DNA of 64,000 nt from positions 17,919,001 through 17,983,000 of the forward strand of contig NC_003075.7 of assembly GCF_000001735.4 (NCBI RefSeq), read 5' to 3'. The position numbers and the translations under genes are program-made. Positions within the stretch are counted from its first letter, which is position 1. Each line of letters begins with the position of its first letter. The notes below the pieces were generated by a model. It was not told the origin of the DNA, did not search any database, and worked only from the letters and a program-made list of their open reading frames with translations. The DNA comes from Arabidopsis thaliana (lineage: Eukaryota > Streptophyta > Magnoliopsida > Brassicales > Brassicaceae). Shown in pieces: positions 47,847 through 60,665 of this stretch.

Positions 47847-48388
47847 GTTTTGTCTGAAGAGCAATTAAGCAAGCAGTTGGGGTTTATTTAATCTTGGCGT
47901 AGTAGTTAGTTGCAGAGAGATTGGATTGTTGACTAAAATTGAATTGGAGAGTAAAGTAAGGAGAGTCGGGAGACACGAGGCAAGAGGAGGACGGTGATGA
48001 TGAGTCAGTACCAGTAACATCTGCTTGCCGTTTTAAATGCTAACAATTGCAATGCATGCCGTTTTTACGTTTTCTTTTACCATCAAAGTTAGATGAAAAA
48101 AAAGGCATCTCTTTTGTCTTGTTTGTTTTTTCTCATCATCCTCTCATGGGTCGTCCATTGCAGACGTGAGCTCGTCTGATCAAATCCTCCTTGGCTTCTC
48201 TTCGTTTTCTCCAATCCATTTCTTTGTTTATACCAAACTTCATGTCATTAGGTCCTCCGATCATTCTTCGAATCGGTTTTTGTGTGGCGGATCCAGTTTA
48301 ATCATCATCAATTCATCATCATCATCATCACTGGTCGCAGCTGAATTCGATTCTTTGATTGGGCTTGTGGGATGGGAACTTGTTCCTG
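47847..48388. promoter_or_regulatory. Divergent promoter region (NPC1-like / LAZ1)
   Basis: 542 bp between divergent start codons. It contains the leaders of both genes; the CATCATCAT run near 48300-48330 and pyrimidine-rich DNA near 48170-48230 are likely LAZ1 leader. Shared regulation is only inferred from layout. Confidence 0.4.
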
Positions 48389-50798
48389 ATGGATATATTA
48401 AAGTCTTACCATCTCCTAGCTGCTGCTTACTCGGCTCCTGCGTGGGCAAGCTTTATGGCCGGTGCTTTTTTGGTTCTCACCCTCTCCCTTTCCTTGTTTC
48501 TTGTCTTCGATCACCTTTCTACTTACAAGAACCCTGAGGTTTTCTCTCTCTCTCTCTTTCTATTCCCTCTACTTTGGCTTTTATATCCTTGCTTACCTTA
48601 ACTACTATCTTCTCTCTCAGGAGCAAAAGTTTTTGATTGGAGTCATCCTCATGGTCCCTTGCTATTCTATTGAATCGGTCAGTTACTTTTTTCTTAAGCA
48701 AATCAGGAGGTTTTGATGATACGTATTTTGGGTTGAAGATTTTAGGAACCTAAAAAAATTGACTTTTTTATCGCCAAAGTGTAGAAGAAGCCTGTATCAT
48801 ACTCATAATAATACAGTCATGTTCAGCGTTGATAATCTCATCGAATATTTACTTGTATTGTGCTCGTCAACGGATCGTCAACTGAATGTGTTTCCCTAAG
48901 ATATCTGTTCCTAATTGTGTTTGTTTGTAACAGTTTGCATCACTTGTTAAACCATCCATCAGTGTTGACTGTGGGATTCTTCGAGACTGCTATGAATCCT
49001 TTGCCATGTACTGTTTTGGTAGATACCTTGTTGCCTGCATTGGTATGACCATTTTCACTCTTTTTTATGTCTAATATTGATTAGGTTCCGCATCTTGTAG
49101 TTCTACCTGTGAAACAAGGATAATCGCACAAACTTACTTTCTCTTTCCCTTGCTCTTTGTTCTAAATTGACTTGTTTACCAGGTGGGGAAGAAAGGACTA
49201 TCGAGTTTATGGAAAGACAAGGGCGTAAGAGCTTTAAGACGCCACTCTTAGATCACAAGGATGAAAAGGGAATCATCAAACATCCTTTTCCTATGAATTT
49301 ATTCTTAAAACCGTGGAGGCTCAGTCCCTGGTTTTATCAAGTTGTTAAGTTTGGTATTGTTCAATATGTATGTTTCTCACAAATGCCTCCTGTTTCTCTT
49401 GCTCCAAAACTCTTTTCTTTGAAGTGGAAGTTAACTATTTCTCTCCTTTTGCAGATGATAATAAAGTCTTTAACTGCCCTCACAGCTCTGATTCTTGAAG
49501 CCTTCGGTGTGTACTGTGAAGGAGAGTTTAAATGGGGATGTGGGTACGTTGAGACAATTTTGACAAGAACAGTGCTAACATACAGATTGACCTTAAGAAA
49601 CGAAAATCAGTTTCATCTATGATGGACTGTGATCAAGATAGCAGCATCTTACCATTGTTTTCTTTTTTGTAGGTACCCTTATTTGGCAGTTGTTCTAAAT
49701 TTTAGTCAGTCATGGGCATTATACTGTCTGGTTCAGTTCTATGGTGCAACGAAAGATGAGCTTGCACACATCCAACCACTGGCTAAATTTCTAACATTTA
49801 AGTCGATTGTGTTTCTCACTTGGTGGCAAGGTGTTGCCATTGCTCTCCTCTCTTCCCTCGGCTTGTTCAAAAGTTCAATTGCACAAAGCTTGCAGTTGAA
49901 GACTAGCGTGCAAGATTTCATCATTTGCATAGAGGTAAATGTCTTCTGTTGTTACCAATTCCTGCAAAAGGTTAAACATTATGTGTGATCTTTGTTTACG
50001 AGTGCAAAACTTTTTCTTCATTGCTTCCTATTAACAAGCAGTCTATGGAGTCGTCTGTTTTCCTTTCTTTAAATAAATTAAAGCTCTTAACACTTGTGCT
50101 GGTCCAGTGCAGATGGGTATTGCTTCCGTTGTTCACCTGTATGTATTCCCAGCAAAGCCTTATGGTCTAATGGGAGACCGCTTTACTGGATCCGTTTCAG
50201 TTCTTGGTGACTATGCATCTGTTGACTGTCCTATTGATCCAGATGAGATTAGGGACAGTGAGAGACCAACAAAAGTCCGTCTACCACATCCTGACGTTGA
50301 TATCAGAAGTGGTATGACCATCAAAGAAAGTATGCGAGATGTTTTCGTTGGTGGTGGTGAATACGTGAGTCTTCTAATTCTTTCATACAAATAAATGATC
50401 ATTGGATTAAGAGCTTCTGATCACAAAGAGGCTAAATGTTGTAGATTGTTAAAGACGTGAGATTCACAGTGACTCAAGCGGTGGAGCCTATGGAGAAGAG
50501 CATCACAAAGTTCAATGAGAAACTGCACAAGATCTCCCAGAACATTAAGAAACACGACAAGGAAAAGAGAAGAGTGAAGGACGATAGTTGCATGTCATCA
50601 TCACCCAGTCGGAGAGTGATTCGAGGGATTGATGATCCGCTTCTAAATGGGAGTTTTAGCGATAGTGGAGTTACAAGAACCAAAAAGCACAGGCGTAAAT
50701 CGGGATACACTAGCGCAGAGAGCGGGGGAGAGAGCAGTAGTGATCAAGCTTATGGTGGATTTGAAGTCAGGGGCCGCAGATGGATCACCAAAGATTAA
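48389..50798 (+). CDS. LAZ1: LAZ1 (DUF300 membrane protein)
   Basis: Eight exons: 48389-48538, 48621-48677, 48934-49042, 49183-49367, 49455-49543, 49673-49934, 50113-50364, 50445-50798; 485 residues. The start MDILKSYHLLAAAYSAPAWA is the first in-frame ATG. Hydrophobic helices follow: FMAGAFLVLTLSLSLFLVF, KFLIGVILMVPCYSIES, FASLVKPSISVDCGILRDCY, and LNFSQSWALYCLVQFYGAT with the family's SQSWALY word. The OST-alpha-like/DUF300 fold is predicted to have seven membrane segments. The cytosolic tail from about residue 300 is charged and ends in a Ser/Arg-rich stretch (KHRRKSGYTSAESGGESSSD). LAZ1 was identified in Arabidopsis as needed for autoimmune cell death in acd11 and affects vacuolar and brassinosteroid traffic. 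Position matches At4g38360. Confidence 0.95.
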
Positions 50799-51111
50799 CA
50801 AAATATTGATCTACAAGTTTGTTCCACATTTTTCTCCTCAAAGCGCAGTTGTTTGCGAGAAGAGGATGATCACGTAGAAGCCGTTAAATATTGAACATCT
50901 GTGTACAGATTTGAAGATACATATAACATAAATGAGCATGATTTCTTATTACAGGAGTAAATCTTCATGTTTTCTCTAACAAACAGAGGTGATAATAAAC
51001 AGGCTAATCCAAGTTTGGCAATTGCAAGAATGCCAATGGGAGAGAAATAGGAATTGATAACAAAAGAGTTCAAGGAAAGACATTCCAAAAGCTGAATACA
51101 TTGATTGCCAA
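50799..51111. other. Convergent 3' intergenic region (LAZ1 / PGM-like)
   Basis: 313 bp between converging stops. Only 3' UTR sequence is apparent. Confidence 0.6.
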
Positions 51112-52222
51112 TCAGATGAGGGGTCGGAGTTCCCCAGTGAGCAAAGCAAACTTGCGGTGCTGTGACAAGACAGAAGCAACTCTGCTCAACTGAAACTTCT
51201 CTGCCAAACCATCTCCTTCCTGTTGCTTTGCTGAATGGAAAACGTTCTGCAACATCTGCAGAGGATCTCCATGACTCACCACCAGAATTGCACACCTAGG
51301 GGATATGAAGAAAAAACATACTTAAGCTTTCAGTTGGATGCAGAAGAAATGGGTGTTAGAGGATTGTTTACCTTTGATATTCAGCTTCCATGGATTTCAT
51401 GGCAGTGGCAAGTCGGGAAACAACATCATCAGCACTTTCACCTCCTTCTGGTCCCATAAAAGGATCTTTTTCATCAAGAGCCCATATCTCTGGGTACTGG
51501 GGCAACCAGAAAAGATGGAACTTGAGAACACATGTCATTTGGCCGTTTCCGTCATAGGTAAGTTAATGAGAAAGTACCTTGTCATGGGACTTGAGTTCAA
51601 ATGTAGGTCCAAAATAGCGTTCGCGCAGATCTTCCATCATCTGCTCAGCAAGAAACAACCTTTGAATTACGGATAAACATAGGTTTGAGCAAATGTAGAA
51701 ATATGTGGGATGCATAAAAGAGCATCCTTTAGGGACACGTATGTCTACCTTGCATTGAGGAGCATCAAAGGGGAGATTGAGGACCTTAGCAACAACCCTA
51801 GCGGTGTGAGTGGTTCTGGAGAAGGGGGAGTAGCAAATGCGAACCTTGTCCAGTTCTATGTTACTTTCCTTGAGTTGCTGAATGTTGATCATGAAAAGGT
51901 TGAGTGTTTTTTTTCTATTTGGGGGGTAGGGTAGGCAAATAAAGAGATGAAAGCAAACCAAACCTGGAGGAACGATTCGCCGGCGAGACGAGCCTGAGCG
52001 ACACCATCAGGGGCTAACTGGTACTCGGGGAGGACACCATTTTCCTACAATTGCCAGCAGCAGAGAATTTTATGTATAGGCGATTAAGGAGACGAATAGA
52101 TGATGAAGAAGAAAAGAGGACCAAACCATGGAAGAGACGACGAGGCCTCTCTCGTTGGGAATGCTCTTGCCGTGGCGGAGGACCCAGTACCTGTTGGTGT
52201 TCCCTACTGACGACGAATCCAT
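51112..52222 (-). CDS. Phosphoglycerate-mutase-like (histidine phosphatase) protein (At4g38370-like)
   Basis: Six minus-strand exons: 52222-52127, 52044-51964, 51877-51749, 51640-51578, 51496-51372, 51295-51112; 225 residues. The catalytic RHG motif is at residues 16-18 (YWVLRHGKSIPNERG), and the second active-site His is in LVVSHGDPLQML. CYSPFSRTTHTARVV supplies the conserved phosphate-pocket Arg, and EGGESADDVVSRL is typical of the histidine phosphatase superfamily. Such small members are often phosphatases of unknown substrate rather than glycolytic mutases. No targeting signal is seen, so it is presumably cytosolic. Clean GT-AG junctions and unbroken frame support the model. Confidence 0.92.
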
Positions 52223-52854
52223 CTCTTTCTCTCTGTTTTTCCCCTAAACCCACCAATGTCAAAATTCCCACTTTACCTCTCTATACATTTCATTTACTCT
52301 ATCTATCTGAGGTTTGATATTTATACGGTCGTATTCACTAATTTCTTCTAATTCCTAATTTTTATCGAAAATCTCATATCAGTAATTTCTAAGGTTTTGA
52401 CTGGCTGCATTCTTATCTCTTTTATCCCTTATCTTTTAGTCAAAGCTTAACATTTACAGTCACTAATTTCCTTCTAATCCGATATTTTTTTAAATACTGT
52501 AATAAGGAATATTTATTCACCATTCTTCGTGGATATTGCTGCACTACACAATTGTCAAAATGTAGCTAAATACGGCAAATATGTGTTTTTGATACACAGC
52601 ACTGCAATCAAGCATCGGTTTTGGCTTTTGCCTACATTAAGTTTTCTTCTTTGTCGTAAATTCACAAGTCGACATATTTTATATATTGATGATCGAAAAA
52701 TGAGTGACAAACAAAGCTAGCTAATAAGTAAAATCTATCAAATCGAATTATAAAAGACAGTTTTTTGGATCTGTGGTTGTTGTATATGTGAAAAGGTGAT
52801 GAAGAAGATGACTGGGCACGTCACTCTCTCCTTCTCTATCTCTCTTTCACAGTT
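52223..52854. other. PGM-like promoter and MATE 3' region
   Basis: 632 bp, AT-rich at 52320-52760. It should hold the promoter of the leftward PGM-like gene and the 3' UTR of the MATE gene. No further gene was found. Confidence 0.55.
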
Positions 52855-55787
52855 TTAAGCAAGACGCTGCCATATAATCCACAGGAAACAGAGTTAACAA
52901 GAAAAGCTTTGCAATTGCAGGTCCCCAAAAAATAGAATAAAAACTATAAGAAGAAGCGTAGAAGAGGCTCTCTCACCTTGTCACTGGTATGCATGAACCA
53001 CCATGGACCCTTCCTCCACATTAATCTACCATACACACACACATTTGAGAGCTTTATTATTACCACAAAAATTACACTTTTGGTTCACCTTGTATTTATT
53101 TATAGATAGATACAGGTAGCTCTTTCTTTACCTGCTGAATCCAGCCACCATCCGCAATCCCATGAACATGCTCAGCCCCACCCACACTCCACTTAGCCCC
53201 AACCCTGCCGGTGCATACAGCATGAACGCTGATGATATTCCTCCCACCACCATCTGCCACACACACACAAATCAATCAATCACCCTATATCTTATCTTTT
53301 CTTTTAACAAAGAGGACTTCTCTCTCTCTCTCTCTCTTCCTTACCATCGAGCAAGCCGCGTAGGGGAAGTCAGACATCCCATAGTGCAGCCCATCAAAGA
53401 TAAACGCTAGCGCTGTTATTGGTTGAGTCGCCGCTACAAACTGAATGCATGTTACGTGAATATAACAGGAAAAGCTCGGCCCACTCTATGTAATTACATC
53501 ACTCACCAATACACCCTTTCTCACAATCCGCAGAACTTCAGGGTCTTTGGAAAACAAACCAGCTATTGAACTGAAAGACATCCCCAACACAATAGCCAGT
53601 GCGATCCCAGTCACCACTCCTATCTGTACAACACCAAACACGTTACATCTCTCTCTATATATATATATATAACAAGAGATCAAGTAGCATCCCCAAAAAG
53701 TGAATATGAACTGCGAAAAGGGAAGTAGGCTCAGACCTTCAGAACAAAAGTAGTAACCTCTTTCACACCTTCAAAGTCTCTTTTGGATGCAGAGCTCGCG
53801 ATCAAGGCCTGCTCAACAAGACACACGAGGCTTAATTACATTCTATTTAATACCAAAGAGATGAAGAAAGCTATAGCCAAAATCTCTAGGTATGAAAACC
53901 AAGCTGAGAATCTAATACCTGTCCAGATGAAGCTAGTGCATCAGTAAGCAGAGATACCGCCAACCACACTTGCATGCATATCTGATGTGCTGCCATTGCG
54001 AAAACTCCCTGACGAGCCGCCATTGATGTGGCAACAGTCATGGTCACGAGCACAGAAAGAGTCCTTCCCAGAACAAATCCCCCTATAATTCAAGTCAAGT
54101 TTAAAACCTAGAAATATCAATACAGTGCTTACATCCATAAGTCCCATAAGGGAGAAACCAGTGTCTACATACCTGATTTTAGGTAATCGCCGAACTTTAG
54201 TGACCCAATCTTTGGAGGAAGCAGTATAACTCTTTTGTTCAAGAGTATAAGCATCAAAATGGCAACAGTGTACCTATGAATCAGAGGAAAGGGGTTTAGC
54301 ACCATCCTACAAGGTTGACCAAAGGAGGAAAACAGGAAAAGAAAAAAGATCTATGGATACATACTGGGAGATGACACTAGAGATTGCTGCCCCGGCTACA
54401 CCCATCCTGAATTTGTATATAAACAGAGGGAATAGAAATACAGCCAGAAAATTACCAATACCTGAATTATGGAAATTAGGGAACGAAAGAACTGATGTAA
54501 ACCGAGAACAATAAAGATAATCTAATGTTCTTGGATATGTAACAAGATCTCAAAGAATGCTAACCTAAACAGTAGACTGGAGTTTTTGTATCCTTGAATC
54601 CACGAAAAATGCCTTGAAGTGCTAAGGAAACCACATAAGCAGGAGCACCAAGCGCCCTAAGGACAAGAAACTGCCGCGCAGGGATGAACATTTCTGACAT
54701 CTGGGTTTCAGGTAAAAAAAAAGACAGAAAACATGCATTCCTCAGCATAGATTTCTCACGAAATTTCGTAAGACATAGAAGACAATAAGCACTCTCTGGA
54801 CCGAACTTACAGATTGTATACCCATTAACCTTAGAAAGGGTCCAGATGCCAAAGACAATGCCAGTGCCTCGAAGATGCCAATTCCAATGGCTAACACTAG
54901 CGCTGTTGACACTGAAGATAACTGTTTCCTTTCTGGTAAACCTTGAGAAGGTATGTCACTCTGACTATCTTCTGTAAATCCATTCAAAGAGATATAAGGC
55001 TGGGAAAAATTGGGAAGAGAAAAAAGCTATTATCAACGTATACCTGAGGCTAAATCTTGAGCGGCAATCTTTGCAATATCTTCAGCGACGAAAGAAGTGG
55101 CAACGCTGAGGAGCGGAATGTTGAAGAGCTTTGATATGGTATTGAAAATGGCCATGGAAACGCCAGCTGAACCCAACTCTACAGATCCTGCATATTGGAA
55201 AGAAGGGGAGTCCTTAGAACTCTCAAAACAACATCTTCCATGGTGAAATAACTCTAGAGAAGCAAAGGAAAAATACCGAGCCTTCCGATGTATGCAGTCT
55301 CCATTAGCAGCGTCAAAGGATCAATAGCTTGGCCAGCAATGGCTGGAAGAGAGAGCATCACGAGTTCTCGTTTGATATCGACAGGACGTGCTACACCAGT
55401 GTGAACCCCATTAACCTCCCTAGCAAGAACGGAGACCAAAGCATTACATAGGCAAGAAACGCAAAGCAACATGGCCAAAGAGTAACAAAGGGATAACGCA
55501 ACACCTCAATAGCCTTACGGGAGTTTGTCCAGTGAAGAGCAAGAGTCATCTTCTTCCCCCAACTTGACGACACCGCAATCAGGGTTAGTCTGGCTCTTGC
55601 GGCGAGTAACAAAAGGGAACATGGGGTTTGGATTGGTGTGAAGGGAGCATTTTTGGGGGGCAGAGACATTATTGATCCGAGATAGAGGTAGAAAAGTCCC
55701 TTGTTGGATTTTGGGTTTGGCAAAGCTAGAGTTCCTCCTATTCGCCAAGGGCAGCCCACCACCCACTACTACTCTACTGGACTCCAT
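52855..55787 (-). CDS. DTX45: MATE efflux transporter, plastid type (DTX45-like)
   Basis: Fourteen minus-strand exons: 55787-55519, 55419-55277, 55187-55044, 54971-54811, 54700-54565, 54461-54365, 54273-54173, 54082-53919, 53808-53737, 53623-53507, 53440-53345, 53253-53132, 53025-52977, 52866-52855; 560 residues. The first about 90 residues form a Ser/Asn-rich chloroplast transit peptide (MESSRVVVGGGLPLANRRNS). The twelve-helix MATE core starts RELVMLSLPAIAGQAIDPLT and METAYIGRLGSVELGSAGVS. LGAPAYVVSLALQGIFRGFK (the RGF.D.K family word), AAHQICMQVWLAVSLLTDAL and FDGLHYGMSDFPYAACSMMV also fit. Relatives include EDS5 and DTX46. The last coding exon is only 12 bp (Arg-Leu-Ala-stop); if it is skipped, the reading continues from 52977 to a TAG at 52944 (VREPLLRFFL). 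The total length with the microexon equals that of the Arabidopsis protein as I recall it. Confidence 0.93.
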
Positions 55788-57041
55788 CACACACAGACAC
55801 TGCAAAAACGAAACTTTACTAGTTCGTCTATATATAATTAGAACCAAAAGAAAGAAAGAAAGCTTCGAGGATGATAACTGACCTAAATTCCGGTTCTTTA
55901 GGGGAAGAAAATTGGATGAGCGTGGGAGAGAAAAGAAACGACGGTGAAAGAAACTAAAACGATATAGAAAACCGAGAAGAAGACGATAGTGGCAGAGGAG
56001 AAGAAACGATTCAAAACCGAAACTTACGGAATCGGGAGGATGATTGAGCGGTGCGAAAGAGATCGTCGAAGAAACAGACAGAGAGAGAGAGGGTTCAATC
56101 AGGGGTTAACCGTTGCAGGGAGGCGGTTTTTGTTTGGGGAAGACGATGGTAAATGGGCCTTTTGCTTCTCTTTAGTTAAGCCCATTAAAGCCCACTGACA
56201 TCGGCACCTTATTAGAAACAAGAAAAATATCTTCTTTTCTTTTTGTTTCTGCGTCCCGTTCGGTCGTGTCCAAACCGCTCTAAGCATATCTTTTTATTTT
56301 TGCTGCGAAAGTGCGAGTGAGTCCCTCTCATGATTATAACAAACGATTTTTAATAATAAAAGATTTAATATTGTAATGCATCATTTTTATTCAAAACCAA
56401 ATTAAAAAAAAAAAAAAATGACTTGTTCTTCTCTACGCTTTTATCCTTCTTACATGTCATCACGTATGAGATATGTTCTGCTATTGACTCGAAACACATC
56501 TTTCTAATATTAGCTTTTTTTGTTTGACTTCATTTTTTTCAAAAAGAAAAACCTTTTTAAAACTCATTCAATGCTTGACGTTTTAAATCCCAATCTTTAA
56601 TAGGATAAGTTTGTTTTCAGAATTCAAAAAAACAAAATTAAGTCGATTTCAATTCATGATAATAATCTAAACAGCTAATTAACATTTGGCAAAGTAACAA
56701 TAATATAACTACATTTGAAAGAGAGAGCAAGAGATTCGCTGTGGTTTGCTTATGCATAAGAATAAAGGGAATTAAAAAAAACCAAACTCAGTTTTTTTCT
56801 TCTTTTTTAAAAAATTTGTGTGTGTGTTTGTTTGTTTGAGATTAGTTTGGACTTTGGAGTTTTGTTCATAGTTTCTCGGCAACCAACTTCTCCTCTGCCT
56901 TAACGTCATCGAGAAATGGCGTCTTCTTCCTCTTCCTCCTCCTCCTTTTGCACTCTCTCCTTCCCATTTCTCTTGTTTTCTTCCTATTCTTTGTAGCCTA
57001 TCCTCCTTGCTTTTTTTGTGTCTGCGTTATACAACTCATTA
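55788..57041. other. Divergent upstream region (MATE / O-fucosyltransferase)
   Basis: About 1.25 kb. 55788-56110 is probably the leader of the MATE gene, with acceptor- and donor-like words that suggest a leader intron, and GGGCC-type motifs at 56155-56175 (AATGGGCC). 56300-56850 is AT-rich. 56880-57041 is a CT/TTC-rich leader of the rightward gene. No additional gene. Confidence 0.5.
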
Positions 57042-59380
57042 ATGGCCTCTTTGAAGTTGAAGAAAAGGGATAATGGCGCTGAACCCGACAAGAAAAAGCT
57101 GGTCATCGCCGGTATTCGCCACCAGTTACTCCTTCTCCTTCGCCGCCGTCACCGTCTATTTCCGCTGGTATCTGCCGTCTCCGGCTGTCTCCTCCTCATC
57201 CTCTTCTCATTCTCCACCCTCTCTCCTCCTCCATTGATCCATCATAACAATCAAGTGGCCGTCGAACCCAATCCAACCACTCCATTTCGTGTACCCGTAC
57301 GTAAACTCTTTTTTGTTTCATTGAGGTTTTACACAAACTTTCCAGGTCATTCATGATCATTAATGCGTGTCACAGGAAAATGGCGGAAGGTCGGATCGCC
57401 AGTTATGGAGCTCGAGATTGTCCAACTTGTACTATGCCTGCAGTAATGCAACTGACACCTTTCAAGGTAAAGATTTGATCCATTTGCGTAAATAGACGCG
57501 AAAACCAGATATTCCACTCTCTGCATAAATTGACTTAAATTGAAATTGTGGCAGTTACGGATACGAGAAGCCAAACCAATCGGTATTTACTGATCGCAAC
57601 AAGCGGAGGGTTAAACCAACAGCGGACAGGGGTGAGTTCCTCCTTGTGTGTTATGATGCTTCTTCAAGTGGTTAATTCATATATATATTTCTGATTAAGT
57701 TTGGTTTCTACTGCAGATAATAGATGCTGTAGTAGCGGCATACATTCTAAACGCCACTCTTGTGGTCCCTAAACTTGACCAGAAGTCGTACTGGAAGGAC
57801 ACCAGGTCCCTGCCCTGTCCCTCTCTGTTCCCATTTTAAAAATTTGTTGGTTCGAAGTTCTAACACACAGGTTTTGTTTTGAATTGTTTTGTGGTACGCA
57901 GCAACTTTGAGGATATATTTGATGTTGATTGGTTCATATCGCATCTCTCCAAAGACGTGAAGATCATCAAGGAGCTTCCTAAAGAAGAGCAGTCAAGAAT
58001 ATCCACCAGCCTACAGTCAATGCGTGTCCCAAGGAAGTGCACGCCTTCTTGCTACTTGCAGCGTGTTTTGCCCATTCTTACTAAGAAACATGTCAGTTCT
58101 CCTCTTCCAAACTATATCTATCATGATTGTACATATGCTCATCTTTTTCTAAATGTTGCAGGTTGTACAACTCTCCAAATTCGATTACAGGCTGTCCAAC
58201 GCTCTTGATACAGAGCTCCAGAAACTGCGTTGTAGAGTCAACTACCATGCCGTCAGGTATACAGAGTCTATCAACAGGATGGGCCAATTGTTGGTTGACC
58301 GGATGAGAAAAAAGGCCAAACATTTTGTTGCCCTTCATCTCAGGTACACACATACAAATTAATATCTTAATATGTAATAACATTTTTCAAGTGTGTAGCT
58401 AATCAATGTGCATGTTGGTTCCTAGATTCGAACCTGATATGCTGGCCTTCTCCGGATGCTATTACGGCGGTGGTCAAAAGGAGAGACTCGAACTCGGAGC
58501 TATGAGAAGAAGGTGGAAAACGTTACATGTGAGAACATCATGCATTGCTTAATTTGAATACCATAAATGAATGTTAGGTGCAGTATCAACTCTTCTTAAT
58601 TCTATTATTGGGGTTGTTGCAATGTGCAGGCGGCAAACCCTGAAAAGGTACGGCGGCACGGGAGATGTCCCCTGACGCCAGAGGAGATTGGTCTGATGCT
58701 CAGAGGCTTAGGTTTTGGGAAAGAGGTTCACTTGTACGTTGCATCAGGCGAGGTATACGGAGGGGAGGATACATTGGCACCTTTAAGAGCTCTGTTTCCG
58801 AATCTTCATACAAAAGAGACACTGACCTCCAAGAAAGAACTGGCTCCGTTTGCAAACTTCTCATCACGCATGGCTGCTCTTGACTTCATTGTCTGTGATA
58901 AGAGCGACGCATTTGTCACAAACAACAACGGCAACATGGCTCGAATCTTAGCTGGGAGAAGGTATAACTCTTAGTCCAGCTGTGTCTCTTAACATCACTT
59001 TTTCCCTCTCTTTTCTAATATGCACATGCATGTGTGTTTGCAGGAGATACTTGGGACACAAAGTAACCATCCGTCCAAACGCCAAGAAACTCTACGAAAT
59101 CTTCAAAAATAGACACAACATGACATGGGGTGAGTTCTCATCGAAGGTCAGAAGATACCAGACGGGTTTCATGGGGGAGCCAGATGAAATGAAACCAGGA
59201 GAGGGGGAGTTCCATGAGAACCCAGCCTCCTGCATTTGTCGAACCTCTGAAGCAAGAGTCAAAGAAAAAGCAAAACATGTAAATGAAGATGACTCATCGG
59301 AGTACTCAGAGATTGGTAATGTCCCCATATCCAGTAGAAGCGATTTGGATCACTCACAATTTGATGAAGTGATCTTCTGA
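57042..59380 (+). CDS. RHS17: O-fucosyltransferase family protein (RHS17-like, At4g38390)
   Basis: Nine exons: 57042-57296, 57376-57466, 57555-57631, 57717-57805, 57902-58091, 58162-58343, 58426-58528, 58630-58961, 59044-59380; 551 residues. It has type II topology: a basic cytosolic tail (MASLKLKKRDN), then one anchor FPLVSAVSGCLLLILFSFST. The plant GT106/O-FucT domain follows with RYLLIATSGGLNQQRTG, AYILNATLVVPKLDQKSYWK, FVALHLRFEPDMLAFSGCYY (the HLRFE.DM word that contains the conserved catalytic-site Arg), VYGGEDTLAPLRALFPN and DKSDAFVTNNNGNMARIL. Members act in the Golgi on cell-wall polysaccharides or proteins; the acceptor of this one is unknown. The name comes from root-hair-specific expression in Arabidopsis and is inferred here from synteny. 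Confidence 0.93.
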
Positions 59381-59674
59381 GACTAAACTCATGTTTTTTT
59401 ATGCACGAATCAGCATTGTTTGTCAATAGAGAAATTCTTTTTCAAAAAAACTGTAATGTCATTTAAGTCGCAAGGTTACAGATAGAAAAGAATAATGGTG
59501 TACATATATAGACCTTTTGTACATACATATACAATCCTTTTTCTTCTTCTTAGCTCTCTCTTGTTTTGTTTCATTCATTCTTATGAAATCGTCAGATTAT
59601 GCATTCCCGTTGATTCTTCCTCTCATCTAATAAACAAGTCTGTTACTTACACATTAGAAGGAAAGCAGAGAGAC

Positions 59675-60665
59675 TCAGTTCCAGATGTGATCGTCGCATG
59701 GATCACAACCTTCCTGAGCAATGTCTGTGATCTGAACGCCGGCGTCATAGGACTTTCCAGCTTCCCAGTTAGCTGGAAGGACCCTCTGCGACCAGACCAT
59801 TTTGCCGTCGTAGCCTGCGGTCACCACGAACCTGAACTGCAGAGCTCCGTTGGGTACTTTGTCAGTAACCCACACGGCTCCGTGGCTTCTGGTCATGTAA
59901 CTCCAATGTGACGAACCAACCTGAGCAATGTAAATGGCTACCACTTCAGTTTGGCCTCCTTGGTACAAGAGCTTTATCGCCAAGTAGTTTGGATTTTTGC
60001 TTGATTCTTCAACTCTCACGTTCATCTTCTTGTTACCGTAATCGCAAGGAACTCTGTTTCAATATTCAATAGTTCTTATTACTACTAGCTACTTGAAGGA
60101 AAATGAGAAAAGCTAGCATAACATAGATGGTTCGGGAATCGAACCTCCTGTATTCAATATCGACAATGCCTTGTTTGAGAAGATCTCTGTCGGCGCCAAC
60201 AACAGGCTTAGCCATGGCCCTAAAGGCTCTGCTGCTAAGGACAAGATCGGTTTGGTTGGTCTTGTTCAAGTCTGTGACAATCACCGTGGTTCCTTTGCTG
60301 CTGCAAAGCGTCGGGTTCTTGCATCTGACCTGGAAGCAAGCTCCGCAGCCGGAGCCGTCTTTGTAGATGGAAGGCAGAGCCGCAGCAATGTGTCCGGCGA
60401 AGAAACCGGTAGCCATAGAGCCATATGCACAAGCTCCAGCTAAATTTAAAAACCCATAACATATACAAGAGATGAGAAAAGAAAAGGAAAAAAAAAAAAG
60501 ACTGGAAAGAGTGAAGTAATGAGAGGAGATGGAAAGCTCACAGGAGAGAGCAGATGCAGAGGAGAAATAAGCTGCCTTAGAACTGTGAAGACATCGGTCG
60601 CAGGCGGCTGCAGATGAGGAGAAGAGGAGTACGACTGAGAGGAGGAAGAGAAAGCCTTGCAGCAT
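59675..60665 (-). CDS. EXLA2: Expansin-like A (EXLA2-like)
   Basis: Three minus-strand exons: 60665-60542, 60439-60145, 60053-59675; 265 residues. A signal peptide (MLQGFLFLLSVVLLFSSSAA) precedes CDRCLHSSKAAYFSSASALS, the CDRC word diagnostic of the expansin-like A group. The double-psi barrel (GACAYGSMATGFFAGHIAAA, GSGCGACFQVRCKNPTLC) and the CBM63-type domain (VPCDYGNKKMNVRVEESSKN onward) follow, with the EXLA C-terminal extension ending CDPCDDHIWN. EXLA proteins lack the HFD motif and have no proven wall-loosening activity. It converges with the O-fucosyltransferase gene. A TATA-like stretch lies at about 60766-60776, some 100 bp upstream of the start. Confidence 0.95.
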
